From: Rostratula benghalensis
Lineage: Eukaryota; Chordata; Aves; Charadriiformes; Rostratulidae
Direction: 5' to 3'
Assembly (NCBI GenBank): GCA_013399305.1
Contig: VXAI01000276.1
Coordinates: 176,535-240,534, forward strand
Length of the DNA stretch: 64,000 nt
In this document: piece after piece, positions 37,291 to 49,390 of the stretch
Position numbering within the stretch: position 1 is the first letter of the stretch
Layout: every line of letters starts with the position of its first letter
Made by a program: the position numbers and the translations under genes
Notes under the pieces: generated by a model
Database searches by the model: none
Seen by the model: only the letters and a program-made list of their open reading frames with translations
What the model was told of the DNA's origin: nothing

Positions 37291-37366
37291 TCCCTCAGCC
37301 TGCAGGTTGGGGTCCTTCCATTGAAAATGCCTAACTCATATTCATATCTCTCTGCAGGCTGAGGGA
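37291..37366. repeat. 15-bp perfect inverted repeat, 46-base loop
   Basis: TCCCTCAGCCTGCAG at 37291-37305 is the exact reverse complement of 37352-37366. Transcribed RNA would form a 15-bp GC-rich stem with a 46-base loop. The arms do not extend with further pairing, and the loop is longer than in a typical pre-microRNA. The right arm overlaps the acceptor of the candidate below. Confidence 0.8.
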
Positions 37367-37471
37367 CCTATGTGCATTGTGTCCTTGCCACCAGTGTACT
37401 GCATTGTCCAAAGGAAAGGTGTTGAAGGACTTTCCCCTCTTACTGAGGCTGAGCTGCTCAGTAATGGTTGA
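37358..37471 (+). other. Splice-acceptor-preceded short open frame
   Basis: A good acceptor, TTCATATCTCTCTGCAG, ends at 37357. It is followed by 37 codons (AEGPMCIVSLPPVYCIVQRK and on) and TGA. No poly(A) signal was noticed close by and no family is recognised. It could be a terminal exon of a non-coding transcript or chance. Confidence 0.15.
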
Positions 37472-37852
37472 GGGAATGTGATTCTGAGCATCTTTTTATC
37501 TGATGCCTGCAATCAGGAGGGGGGAGTTACAGTTTCTGGTCCCTGTGATTAGGAGCATGACTGACTTTAGATGACATCTTAAATATATGAACAATACAAA
37601 ATATCCAAAGAGTCTAGGGAGTGTAAAGCATCACATCCATCTCATGATTTAAGTAGAATTACAGGTTGTTATCTGTGACTGGGTGTTGAAGGCAGGTGTT
37701 TGGTTTCTGGTACAGTTCTGTGTGAGTGAAGTGTGCCTGTATTTTGGCACTGGGGAAAGAAATTCTCCAGCTGGACAAAGAGCTGACTACTGACCTGTCC
37801 GTGCTGGGGCTGGCGAGCAGGCCGGCTGCTGCTCCACTGTCTTCTCAGTCTT

Positions 37853-37911
37853 GTATTTCAGAAGCTGGCTTCCTCCTTAGACCCGTATTTCAGAAGCTAC
37901 CTTCCCCTCAC
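37853..37911. repeat. 32-bp imperfect tandem duplication
   Basis: GTATTTCAGAAGCT begins both units (37853 and 37885), followed by similar CTTCC-rich sequence. It is an older or partly diverged duplication, judging from the mismatches. Confidence 0.8.
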
Positions 37912-39081
37912 TTCTGATTTTAGGTGCCAGCATAAGCAACTTGATGTTAACTTTACACACCTAATTGTGTTTGAAATTTTCACTCTCAGTATCACCAGGA
38001 AAAAAGGAATTATGTCATGTTTGCTAGTATATTTTGAAAGTATGTTATGTGATGTATCTTTTCTTTGTCACCATGAGACATTCTTCAAATTCAAGGCTTA
38101 ATTATTTCCAAGGAGCTGGAAACCAATGGCTCCACTAAGAATCAGTGGAAAATGTACTGCTTGGCATCCTTGACTGTTCATAGATCAAAGGGAAGTAATC
38201 TTGCTTTTCTTAAGCATGCTAGGATTAAAGGTAAAATACATCTGTTTACTAGCATATCTGTTGCTTTTGGTGCTTGCTTAAGAATGTTTGCCTGAAGCTG
38301 TGCTAATATATTTTAGTTTTTTTCTGAAAAGATTGTGAGAAATTGATTTTAAAATATATTTAGTTTTCTAAAATTGATAATCCTCTCTTAAGGAAAAAGA
38401 AGACTCTACTGTCTGCTAGGAGAAAAAATGAGATCTGTCCAATAATGGACTTCAAATGTTTCACCAGGTACATTTTTCAGGGATTTTTTTTTTTTTTCTG
38501 GTAAGGTAAGATCGTAAAGACTTTAATTGAGAAAATTGGTTTAAATTAACTTCTCAGATCATAAAGAATCAGATATAGCATTCAGACCACCAGATTTCTA
38601 GTTGATAATTAAAGCAAACCTTAAAAAAAGCTGCATCATTTGTAAATGTTGCCATTTGCTATTGTCTATTGTCTATGTTTCCACATCAAAGCACATGGGC
38701 TGCAAATGTTTTTTTTGTGTTTTTTTTTTTCAGGCTAACTGGTTTATATTGTGTGCAGGCTGAAAATGTTAATGTTTAACCACATGGTATCAAGGGGTTA
38801 ACTTCTTTCTAAGTAATTTTTCAGACTGGTTAAATATTTTGCCCATTAAGAAGCAATAGATTTTACCTGACCCTATGGAGTCGGGTGGGGATTGATAGAG
38901 TCTGATCATTTATAGGCTTCACTTTCTGTAAGGGGCTAATGTTCATTGGCTGAACTCTTGGGTTTAAGAGAACTTTTTCTGAAATACAGTGGGATCTAAT
39001 TTTACTTCATGTTGTTGCCAGAGAAAGGTTACAGTTTCCTTCTTGTTGTTGTTTTGGTTTTGTTTTCTTTTGTTTTTCCAG

Positions 39082-39189
39082 AAAATGTTGAAAATACAAG
39101 TTAATGATGCAGATAGGCTTATGGAGCTTAGCTTGCTAGAGATGCAATTGACAGATGCGTTGACAGAAATATATACGTATTGGAAGTGA
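39082..39189 (+). other. Open frame after a strong splice acceptor
   Basis: A long T-rich tract, TTTTCTTTTGTTTTTCCAG, ends at 39081. It is followed by 35 codons beginning KMLKIQVNDADRLMELSLLE and then TGA. The residues form an amphipathic-helix-like pattern. No donor fits inside. If real it would be a terminal exon. No family is recognised, and chance is likely. Confidence 0.15.
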
Positions 39190-40040
39190 ATTAATTTGAT
39201 TTAAAACCAGCTCTTTTGTGGATGAGTTTGAAATCTGGAATAACTTGGGAGACTTTTTGGATTTATCCTGCATTTACTGAGAACTGAGCTTCACTGTATT
39301 TAGCATGTAAGTAGTATACAGGCCACAGGAGGATTAATTAAAACTTATGGGCCCTGTCATATTTTCTCTGCAACACCTGTAATGGGGGTTTGACATGGAG
39401 AGCTAGAAAGAAAGGATCAGGCTAATTTGGCATCTGATCAGGAAAAGGAGCAGGTTTTTTTCTGCTTTTGCAAGGGGGCTGGTTGTATCCAGGAAAAAAA
39501 AAAAGAAGAGAAAAAATTTTCTAGGATGTCTTGCTATGGTTGGATAGGAACAAAGATGTGGGGCTCAGCATACAAAAATGACTTTTTCTTGAGAGCTTTT
39601 CTCCCTTTTATTTGGGTTGTTGATCATCTGGAAGGAACATAACTGAAAAATGCCTTGTGAATGTGTGAGCTACAGAACCTTGCTGTTTCCAATGGGGTCT
39701 AATGCAGGCAGGTTTCAGCAAGCTTGGTGTAGTCATCAGAGTGCCACTGAGCTGCTGCTTGATTAGTTGTGGCTAGTGGTTTGCCTAAGATATGTTCATT
39801 GTTGAACTGAATTCTCTTACCCTACTTGAATTGTTTTTGTTACATGCTTGTTTTTCTGTGCCGTATGACTTCATAAATATCTGTTACTCCCAGAATTACA
39901 GGAATCTTTGTGTCTTTATCTCATCTTTTACAAGAACTAATGTATTTATATTGCCAACTTTCAGTAAATTTGTGACAACTAGGTGCTGTTATTGAAAGCT
40001 TGGAAATTTTTTATAAAAGAGTGAACGTTTTGTTTGGGTT

Positions 40041-40043
<3 letters not shown>

Positions 40044-40075
<32 letters not shown>
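40044..40075. repeat. Run of 32 T
   Basis: An uninterrupted poly(T) of 32 bases. If it were the antisense tail of a retrogene, the retrogene would lie at 40076 and beyond on the minus strand. Nothing recognisable is there, so it is called a simple homopolymer. Confidence 0.95.
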
Positions 40076-40080
<5 letters not shown>

Positions 40081-43000
40081 CTCCTCCCTCTTAAGAGATG
40101 AGCTTGCCAGATCTCTTGCTTGCAAAGAAGGATGCAAATGAAATCTTATCTGAAAAAACATTTGCTTTATCTAGATTGGAGCAGGAGGTTTCTCCAGTGT
40201 CACAATTTACTTTGTTATCACTTACAAGGATAAAGGTCTGTTTTCCATAATGCCCAGCCCTTGCCGTTACTTATCAGGAGAAAACTGAGGTTCAGAGGAT
40301 ATCCACCCTTGCAGTAGTGAAGTCTGGGTATCAAATTTACCCTGACACTCTCCTTACAGTAGGACTATTCAGATGGTATGAGACAAATAATATTTTTGGT
40401 TTGTTTGGGCTTTTTTTTTTTGTAGTTTGACCATTGAAGAGCTTCTGCTGATGTTCAAAACAGTGGTATATGGGCATAATTATTTAAAGCATTGTCCCTC
40501 TGGATTTAGAAATGGCACAACATGTGCTTTATCACTTGGGGCATACTTGAAGTGATCAGATATGTGTTCACATATGGTCAGGTAAATTAGTTTGTTAACT
40601 GGTGTATAAGTTTAGGCCTTTTAAATTTCTTTAACAAAGCTTGGAATTCTAAACTGCTACTTCATATGAATGTGGTATTTAGGAGATCCTGGATGCTTGT
40701 GTTGTGGAAGTGAAAGATGTAGGTTTGTGTTTTATTGTAACATTAAGTGTCCTGAAAAAGGAATGTCACTAAATCACTAGCGGTTATTATTACATACTTA
40801 AAACTTAGTTTTCCAAACAAATGAAGGTAAGGGGCAGGCCCAAGGTACAATATCCCATGGAAATACTGTATTTTCTAACTAAACTGCTAAATGTGCATTT
40901 ATCCCTTAAATGGGGTAATTTTATGCACACATTTCTGAACTGCACCTATTTGTTTGTTTACTGCACAAAATACTGTGTGTAAGTTTGTGCTAAAATATTT
41001 AGGACACATAATGCTAGCATATCGTCATTACTTAATTTGCAGATGTTTTGTTTTAATGGAATAGTGTGCTGCCAACGTAACTGGTTTTGTGTTACTCGGG
41101 GTAGAAGAGTAACTCAGGGTAGAGAAGAACATGGGGGGGGTTTTTGTTACACAGTTGTAACTTTCAGTTGGTTATAAGCCAGGTAATAATGGCAGCTCTC
41201 CTGAATCTGAGAGTTTCCCTTTATCTTTGACCATGACTGCAGAATGCCTTAGCCCAAGCAATTACCAATTTATTTGCTCACTACTGCTGTCCTAATAGAA
41301 TGTCCTCCAGTCATCTCTGGACTCATCAGGGAAAAAAAAGTAATCAATACGTGGGCCTGACTCCTGTCAAACGATACAAGAAAAGATATCACAGATAGGG
41401 CAAATTTGGGATGTTTTAAAAATCCCACAGATTAAACCTTTTCTAATGGTACTTGAAGAGAGCAGTCTGAGCGCGGCCCATTGTCTATGTCACCCAAGCC
41501 CCAGTGAGGGCAAAGCCTGCTTGCCGCAGGGTCCTGCTTCCCTGGCTCTGCTGTTCTCTTCCCCTCTCCCAAACTAGCTCAGGAGAAGAAATAGCCAGGC
41601 TTTTAAATGTAGTGACTTTTTAGGAGAGCCTGTCACGTGCTGGCATACAGGAGGGAAGGAGATGGGACCGAGTGGCCAGGTGCTGAGCCATGGGGAGGAG
41701 AGGGCAGGAGGGAGAAGGCTTCTGTTGTGGATCCTTGGGGTAGCAAGCAGCCTTCAAACTGCTTCCACTGCTTCTGAAACTGCAGCCTTGGGGTTACTTT
41801 CTTGCACCAGCTGCTTTCCTTTTGGGTGTAAAAGGGGTTGCTCATCATTTTGATCAAAGGAGGTCAGTGGATATGGGAGGCTACAAGATGTATGAGAGTT
41901 TTAGGAACAGATCTCAGCCTTGGCTGCCTGTAAAGGCCATGACATGACTGAAATCATGAAACCAGCCTTGCTCTGCTTCAGATCAAAGCTTTGCAATCTG
42001 CTCCCCATCTTATTTCTACTTCCAGATAATTGGGGACAAGCACAGCAGGACACTGTCTGTCTGACACATCTAAATAAATTCTTAATGCGGAGATCCTCTT
42101 CAAAGCATTCTCCCTTTACCCTCCCCAGTGGTTATGTGTTGCAGATGGAAGGAAGCCATTTTGTTTTCTCAACTTCTGTCGTTACCGTTTGATTTTCCCC
42201 TGGGTATCTCTTTTTCCAGGATTACAGTAGCAGTAATGTTAGTTTTGGAAAGAGGAAAATAAACTGGTCTGTTCCTGGAAATCAAAGTAGTGCTTTATGC
42301 AAGAAGGAGAGCCGTGGTGCTGTGGCCCCTGTACTTACCCTGGATTGAGGACTGACTGAGAGACGTGGCACTGGCCACACTAACATGAGCATTTCCAGGT
42401 ACAGGGCTAGAAAAATACTAACAGAAGATGCAGTTGTTGGCAGTGAGGAGTGAGTACTATCACAGAAACAAAGCCTAGCTCTTCCTGAGACCTATCAAAA
42501 TGCTAGCCGTCTTGCAGAGACGTACTGGGTCATTGAGTTACTCATGCAGTGACTGTGGATAATCCCCTTTCTCTGTCCTCATACTGTTGGGATTGCCCAC
42601 TTCAGCATCTGTTGGTTGTAGAGAGCAACTTGTCTTTGAAGTGATCTTCCTCATTCAGTTCTGGCAAAGGGCACTCAAGGCTCTGCCTTATTTACCTTTT
42701 GCTCACTGAGGTGTCACGCTGCTCTTGCCTACACTTAGAGAAGGTGTGTTGCTGGTGAGGCTGTCAATACTTGCTCTGAAAGCTGCAGCTACTTCTGCCC
42801 TGCAGAGCAATTTACCTATGCTAGAGGAACCAGAGTTTCCCCTGGCTTCCTTGAACTATCCACAAACTTCTTGGGTTTATGTGAAGGAAGATGGACCAGC
42901 ACTTTTGTGGTGGTTCTGGTGGGCAAAGCAGCTCTTGCAGTGGAGTGGAAGTGTGTAGTGAGTTCTGCTGGTGGATTTGTGATCAATCTGTTTGCATGTA

Positions 43001-46000
43001 GAAACTGCAAATGATAATTCTGTTCTGCCAACCAGTGTATAAGGACACAATGGGAACTGGTGGTACGTTTTGTGTCCCCCCGCCCCCAACCTTTTTTTTA
43101 AAAAAAAGCTGTATTTGGATAAGATTTTTTAAATTGTACTCGTTGTTTCAGTGGTCACCATATTGGAACAAAAGACAGGACTGAGAGAGTGGCCCTGACA
43201 CTGCTTGTTCCTTTCTGATTGGAGAACTTGATGCTCTTTGGTTTGTTTAACAAAACATGGAGGCTTTGCAAATGCAGCTTGCTAGGAGGAGTCTCCCACC
43301 GAATACTGGGCTTCAGTCTGGATTCTTGTGGATTTAAAAGGAGTGTTTGGATGATGTGGTATATTGCTGAGCTAGGCTCCAGGAAGATGTCAACAACTGT
43401 TGTACTGGTTTATGTAAAGTCCAGCAGTTAATACCGTGTTAAAAATGTGAAGCATAATTCTAATTACTTTCTGTGAGAGTTCTGGGCAAAAGTATGATGA
43501 TGATATACTGATGATATTAACACATGCAAGAAAAATATTCTTTGCGAAGATCCCAGCATTAAATGGTTCCTTAAGGTACAAATTTTATTTCAGCCCTGCA
43601 GTTTATAGATTGTGACTTCATTTCTTCCAACACTACATTAAAATGTCTTGTTGTATCTTGAGATCTGCTGCATCTCCACTGGGAGATTTTATTTGAATTT
43701 GAACTCTTTCCTAGGAAAATAAATGTTTCTAAACCACGAAACAATACTTTGTAACTCTTAAGGCTATTCAGTCTCTTATATTAATTTGAACACTCTTCCT
43801 CCTTCATTTTAATGTGAATATTTAGTCCTTTAGAGACTTTCTGCCCTGAGCTGTTATACAACTTGAGGAAGGATCTGGTTGTTTGGAAAGTTCTAGTTCA
43901 GTGCATTTTCTTTTTCAGTTACTGCAGATGTTACCAGTATATCTAATTTCTGTGGGGGCACAGGAGATGGGGAAAAGCGGAGGGAAGAAGAGCAGTAAGA
44001 GGAAGGGAGTGCTTATTTACAGCGTGCTTCCACACCTGAAAACTATTTCTCTCCCACTGCTTTCCGGAGGCAAAGATCCTGATCTATTGGATCCCTTATG
44101 TAAGATAAAAAAAGGAAAACTGTAATGTTCAAATGAAATTTTATTTTCTTTAAAGGATAATTTTTTGTCAGCTTAGTTATCTTGCTAAAAAATGGAAATT
44201 GACCTCTTAGAGTGTGTACTAGGTAGAACAAGTTTGTTTTGCAGAATGAGAAACTAATTGTAATATGCTTAAAATAATGTGCTCTTTATGAAAGCACCTC
44301 TTACTGGATACAGGGTTTATGTGGTATGATACAGCTTCACAAAAAGCAGTGATATACAAAGAAAGTGGGCCAACTGTATTAACAGATTTGGACAGAAGTG
44401 AAAAGCAGATATTTCTGATGTAATTTTCCTTTGTGGCAGGTTTAAGTCTTGTTCCATTGCTTAACAGTGAGGAATTGGCTTTGCTATTACCTTTTGACTT
44501 TTCCAGCTGCACAATCCTGCTCAATCTGTGCTATCCGTGGCTTCAGGCTATTCCAAGCTTCAACACAGATGAGAAAGCAAACATGCCTTGCCATCCAAAA
44601 CCAAACTAAAACAAAGCCCCTCTAAAAGAATTTTCTTTGCATTTTCCTTCCCCTCCCCCCCAGCCCCTGCTCTGACATACATATTCTCTCTAGGGATTTG
44701 AGATACTCTTTTATTCAAATTTTGTATACTGTGCCTACCAGCAAACTTCAAAGGACTACGAGTTAATGCATGATTAATTGTCTTTGCTAGTTAGATGGGA
44801 CTGAACTACTTCTTTGTGGGATGTCGAAAGAAAATGAGTTTGCTTTATGGTTTCAAAAAGGGGAGTGATTTGGGAAGGAGAGCTTTGCATACAATGCCTG
44901 GGGAGGTACAGATAGTCTTTGGAAAATAAAACTTGGAATTCGAAGTTTATATAAAGCATACATTTCTATCAGTGATATCCATATACTTCCATTCCATCTT
45001 TTTTGAGCATCTTATTCTTGCTCCTTCCCAAGCTTCTTAATTTTGTCTCTTTGCCTGGACCATCACCATCCTATGTCTTGTGGTCCTTGAAAAAAGGAAA
45101 TGAAGATGATACTATTCCTGAACAAAAATGATCTTTAGAGTTATCTCATGTTTGAGATTCTTTTGCTTAATTTGGGGTTTGCTGAGTTTTAAATCCCAAC
45201 ATTAACTTCTGGAGGTACTCCAAGGTCTATACTTTCAGTATGTCCTCAGTTGCTAGCAGTCAGACTTTGTTAAGAAGCTTATTCTGAATGAGGAAAATTT
45301 TATAGTGGGGTGCAGACACCGACACTATTCTGGGTTTAAAAGGAGCCATTTATTTACTTCTGAAAAGTGTGGGAACTGTGAAGGAGCCAGTGTCGCAAAT
45401 TTACTGTAATCAAAACCCAATGAGACTGATTGTCAGGGAAAAAAACCCCAACATATCTTACTGAAACAAAAGTTTTACAGATGGGTCTTGTGAGATTATT
45501 TTTAAACGTGTAAATTGGTTGACTGTTATCAGGAACACATTTTTTTATTTGAGCTGCAATCAATGCTTTGACAATTTTTCCTGCTTAGCCCCTTAAAGAT
45601 TCTATTAGGGTGTTTTACAAATAATTCTTTTTCTGTCTCGAACTTTTGTTTTGAGATCTACAGATATGAAATAAATCATTTTTAAAAATGGTTTTTCTTT
45701 TTTTCAACAATAAATAAACTACTCAATAAGCTGTCTGTTACGCAGATTTATGGAGAAGATCATTGAAGATTTTTATAGGAGTACAAACACAGTCTTTGTC
45801 AAGCTTTGTGGATTGCTTACTTCTAAAATAAGCCCCAACAGTGGAAAAATTGTGGATTAAAGACTAATGTACTCTATGCTTCTATGTCTCAAGTTTTGTT
45901 GCTTCTGAAATCTGATTTTCCCAAAGCTCTGTAGCGATTACAAGCAGTAAACTGACTATATTTTGGTTGCTATGAACAAATGGGAAATTTGAAAATACAG

Positions 46001-47335
46001 AAACAAGAAAGCAGTAATTGATCCTGGTGTTCCACAGGAACATCTGTCTGGAGTTTCAAAGGCAGTTATCAGCTAAGGCAGATTTTCTGTCTGGCTGTGT
46101 GAGGATTGTGTGAGCTTGTTGTGTCTATACTTGAAGCTGCTATTGTTCTCCTGCTGTGAAATGACAGATGGACATGTCTATCCTGAGAGATTTGTGACTT
46201 TTGGCTGACTTGTGCTTTCGAATTCATGCATAATAGAGCTTGCTCTAGTCCTTCAAGAGGGAAGAAAAACAAAAATAGAAAAAAACCCAACACAAATGAA
46301 ACATACGGTGCCAGGCTGTATTGTGAAATCATCAAAAGTATATTCCTTTCTTCTTTTTGAAGACAGATAAGTTATTTTCCTGAAGGGGAGCTATCAGCTT
46401 TTGGTTTATTTTTGTAAGGATATAACATCCACTGCATATGTACACATATAGTTTCATTTGCCTTAGATAAATTATGGTACTATTCTAGAGAATTTTTACA
46501 GCCAACTGGTACTAAAAACTAGGATCCTAAAAAGTAAATAAATTATGAAGGAGACGGAATTTATTGACAGGTTGGGAGGGGAAGGTGTATATTTCAGAAA
46601 TGTTTTGTTTTCTAATGAATTAACAAATCCATAGAAACACGTTAACTAGTTTTCTGATGACATGAGGTTGCAGTATTTCATACCTAGCATAAAGGTGTGT
46701 CAATTGTGGTAATGAATGTATTTTATGCATATGAAAATAAGGTTTATCTGATAAAGTTGTATTAAAAACATTCATCTCTGTTCAGGTCGTATAAATGTTT
46801 TTGTGTTGAACTACAATGATCCTAGCATTTACAAAAGAGAAGAAATTGGTATTGGTTTTAGAACACCTATAAGAAAAGTACTACTGTTATGAAGTAAAAC
46901 TAAATGCTGATGTTGCTATTAACTCAAACACTGGCATTTCTGTTTCTGTAATGTTTCCTCTGGAAGTTCGCGAATTGTTCAGGTCTGCTAAAGCAATCCA
47001 TTGGTCAAGTACGCACCACTGTAATTGTTTAAACTGGGAGCTATAAACCATCCTTCTGGACTGAAGGATTTATTTAAACAAAGTGTTTATTTAAGTCCTG
47101 TGCAAACAAATACATAATGAAGAGCTATATATTGTAAGAGGGGAAAACATGGCATGGGCTGTGGGTCAAGGCACTTTTTCTTTTCCAGGATGTTTTGTTG
47201 TCATGTGAATAGTAGGTGCATGATTTTAAATTACTAGAAAGATGGTTACTAATTTTGTTAAATATTTTGCCTCCATTTCCTCATGGTATACTCCAGATTA
47301 CAGCTTTTCTCTGTGTTACCTTTGGTTCTGTACAG

Positions 47336-47448
47336 AATAGTTGAAGGAACTGGCCAAGACAGTGTGGCGTATACCTGGACACACGGCAAGGAAGCACAGT
47401 GGAAGCACGTTGCTCCCAAACAAGGGATCCATCAGTGTCAGCCAGTCA
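47336..47448 (+). other. Candidate exon between splice signals
   Basis: A 113-base segment. Its acceptor has a good pyrimidine tract, CTTTGGTTCTGTACAG, ending at 47335. Its donor GTCA/GTATGT is at 47448/47449. The open frame reads IVEGTGQDSVAYTWTHGKEA and on to the donor. Composition is balanced and hydrophilic, with Trp and His, which looks protein-like. The frame is open for more than 50 bases on each side too, so openness is weak support. No family is recognised. Confidence 0.22.
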
Positions 47449-48175
47449 GTATGTATCTCACTTTTCTAAAACCTGTAAGAGGTTGTCCAGCCTAATTCCT
47501 TTAGCTGCTGCGTTCTGTGAAAAGTGCTTTCTTTCCGCTAATACACAACCCTATAACTCAAAAGAACTTGTTCAATTCAGTCCAGTGTATTGGAAGTCCA
47601 ATACAGGTGTTATAACCTTGATCCTGTTCAGTAAAGTTTTGATCCAAATCCCAGTGGAAGGATTCCTTCTTACCTAAATTGATGCTTGCCAATGTCAACA
47701 AGAAGTCCTTATCAGCTGTGCTTCTGAATGGCTCTAAGGTGTCATGGTAAAGGCATGGCTGGTTTCAGCCAAGTCTTTGTTGAACAATAAGGTATAAGTA
47801 GTAACTGCTGGCAAAAAAAAAATTTCAAATTCTGAACTTAATGAAATGTGGACATTTGTGAGGAGTAGGGGATAAGAAATCTACTGATCCAGTCCTCATT
47901 CATGCATGTATGTTTTTGTGGGTCTCTCAAGTATGCTAGTATACAGTTCTTCTGACTGGGTTTTGGGTAAGTCTCTTAGTTGCTTTAGTGCTCTGCTGTC
48001 TGATACGATACATATATCACTGTGTTGCCAGCAGACAGAAGATGTGAGGCCTTCTCCGTGCTTCAGTCCCATGTATGCATTGAAAACAGCAAACTGAAAT
48101 TGTGCAGTAGCTCTGCAAAATAATATCACAGGCCTAAAGCTGACCAAACCAAAAGAAGAAGTACGGATATTTTAT

Positions 48176-48300
48176 TGTGTGGTAGGTTGACCCTGCCAGC
48201 TGCCTACAAGGGCCACTCTGTCACTGCCCTCTTCAGCCAGAGAGGGGGAGAGAAAATATGACAAAGTTTGTGGGCCAACTTAAGCTGATAATGCATAACA
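48176..48300 (+). mobile_element. Avian endogenous-retrovirus LTR-like fragment
   Basis: The block runs TGTGGTAGGTTGACCCTGCC, then CACTCTGTCACTGCCC, GAGAGGGGGAGAGAAAATAT and GTTTGTGGGCCAACTTAAG. It matches, in order, the start of a common avian ERVL-type LTR (a TGTGGTTTAACCC-like start, a CACTC-rich block, GGGGGAGAGAAT, then CTCGTGGGTTGAGATAAG). The right end fades into unrelated sequence near 48300, and no second LTR or internal viral region is seen. It is a truncated solo LTR. Identification is from remembered pattern, not alignment. Confidence 0.6.
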
Positions 48301-49258
48301 ACACGTATTAGTGGAGTAATATCATCTTCACATGCTGAATCCATTGTTCAGACTATTTCTAGGTAACCTGACATTTCCATTTACTTCAAGACAGCTACAG
48401 GGGAAAAAAAAAAAAATTGCCTTCTTGCTATTCCTGCTATTCTCTGTGTCCTGGCAGGCTGTCAGAATGGCTTGTGTCTCTCCCATCCCTGACAGGATGA
48501 GCTGCTTCCCAGCCTTATGGAGAATTTCTTAACTACAGGCCTTTCTAGGCACTCACGTTTTGGGAAAACGTGGCAGGAAAGAGGCAGTGCTGACTGCATT
48601 TGAGAGCTAACAAGGGATTTCCATTAGCACAATAGTCTCCTGCTATAGCAATAAGGAGTGTCTCAGACTGAAATGATGGAGACACTGGCTTCCTGCATGT
48701 TCCCAGCAGTGCAGCCAATACTCAAGTGGGCCCCTGCTTACCAAATCTGGCCAGAGGGGTTTAGTAAGGTGTTCAGAAGCGTGCTGTTAAACATAGGTTT
48801 AACTAGTCTGTTTTATTTGCCCTCAACAGGCTTTTGAAGGTAAGCAATAAGGTTAGTGGTTTAGGCTATTTTTTTTTCCTACATCTTTATTACTTTTTTT
48901 TAAATTGACGCACTGATATCAACTCCAGCAGCAAACTAGTGAAAATATTTTTTTTATCCAGATGGCCAGGAATAACCCTTAATAAAGTCCATTTGTCGTC
49001 ATTTTCTCTCTGTCCGCTCCAGAGAAGTAAGCATACTATTTAAGCTCCTGTGTGATGAAATTACCTTGCTCTTTGACTGATTTTAATAGCTTACTGTGCT
49101 AAGGTAAAACAGTGAGGTTGCTAAACCCAAAATTTAGCATTATCATTTTCCTCTTTGTTAGGAATCCTTTAGTCCGAATCTTCAGAGAGTCTACAGGAAG
49201 ATAGGAGGGGATTATTTAGAGGACTGGGGAAAGACAAATGTAAAACTAGACTCCATAC

Positions 49259-49290
49259 TTCTTTCTTTCTTTCTACATATATATATATTA
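49259..49290. repeat. (CTTT)n then (TA)n microsatellite
   Basis: A short compound microsatellite: CTTTCTTTCTTTC followed by ACATATATATATATTA. Confidence 0.8.
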
Positions 49291-49308
49291 CTATTTTTTA
49301 AAGGTGCT

Positions 49309-49390
49309 GGGGAAAATGAAAGGAATTGTAAGCCAGTCAATAAAAACTTAAAGGGGAAAGGAATTCTAAACTGGTCAATGAAAACTTAAT
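49309..49390. repeat. ~40-bp imperfect tandem duplication
   Basis: GGGGAAA...GGAATT...CAATRAAAACTTAA occurs at 49309-49352 and again at 49353-49390, with several substitutions and a 6-base length difference. It lies directly beside the microsatellite, suggesting local replication slippage. Confidence 0.8.

Larger units (their letters stand above)
37912..48175. other. Non-coding unique DNA with homopolymer runs
   Basis: A ~10 kb stretch without a recognised gene or repeat family. It contains a run of 32 T at 40044-40075 and two splice-flanked candidates (39082-39189 and 47336-47448), listed separately. Short open stretches on both strands show no familiar domains. Confidence 0.55.

Noticed and set aside
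40044..40075. Poly(T) as the antisense tail of a retrogene
   Set aside because: The adjoining minus-strand sequence shows no coding remnant or polyadenylation signal, and no flanking duplication was seen.
14354..47448. Joining the three plus-strand exon candidates and the island donor into one gene model
   Set aside because: The first candidate ends in phase 0. The second candidate's only fully open frame needs two leading bases, and its phase-0 frame hits a stop just before the donor. A single coding chain is not supported.
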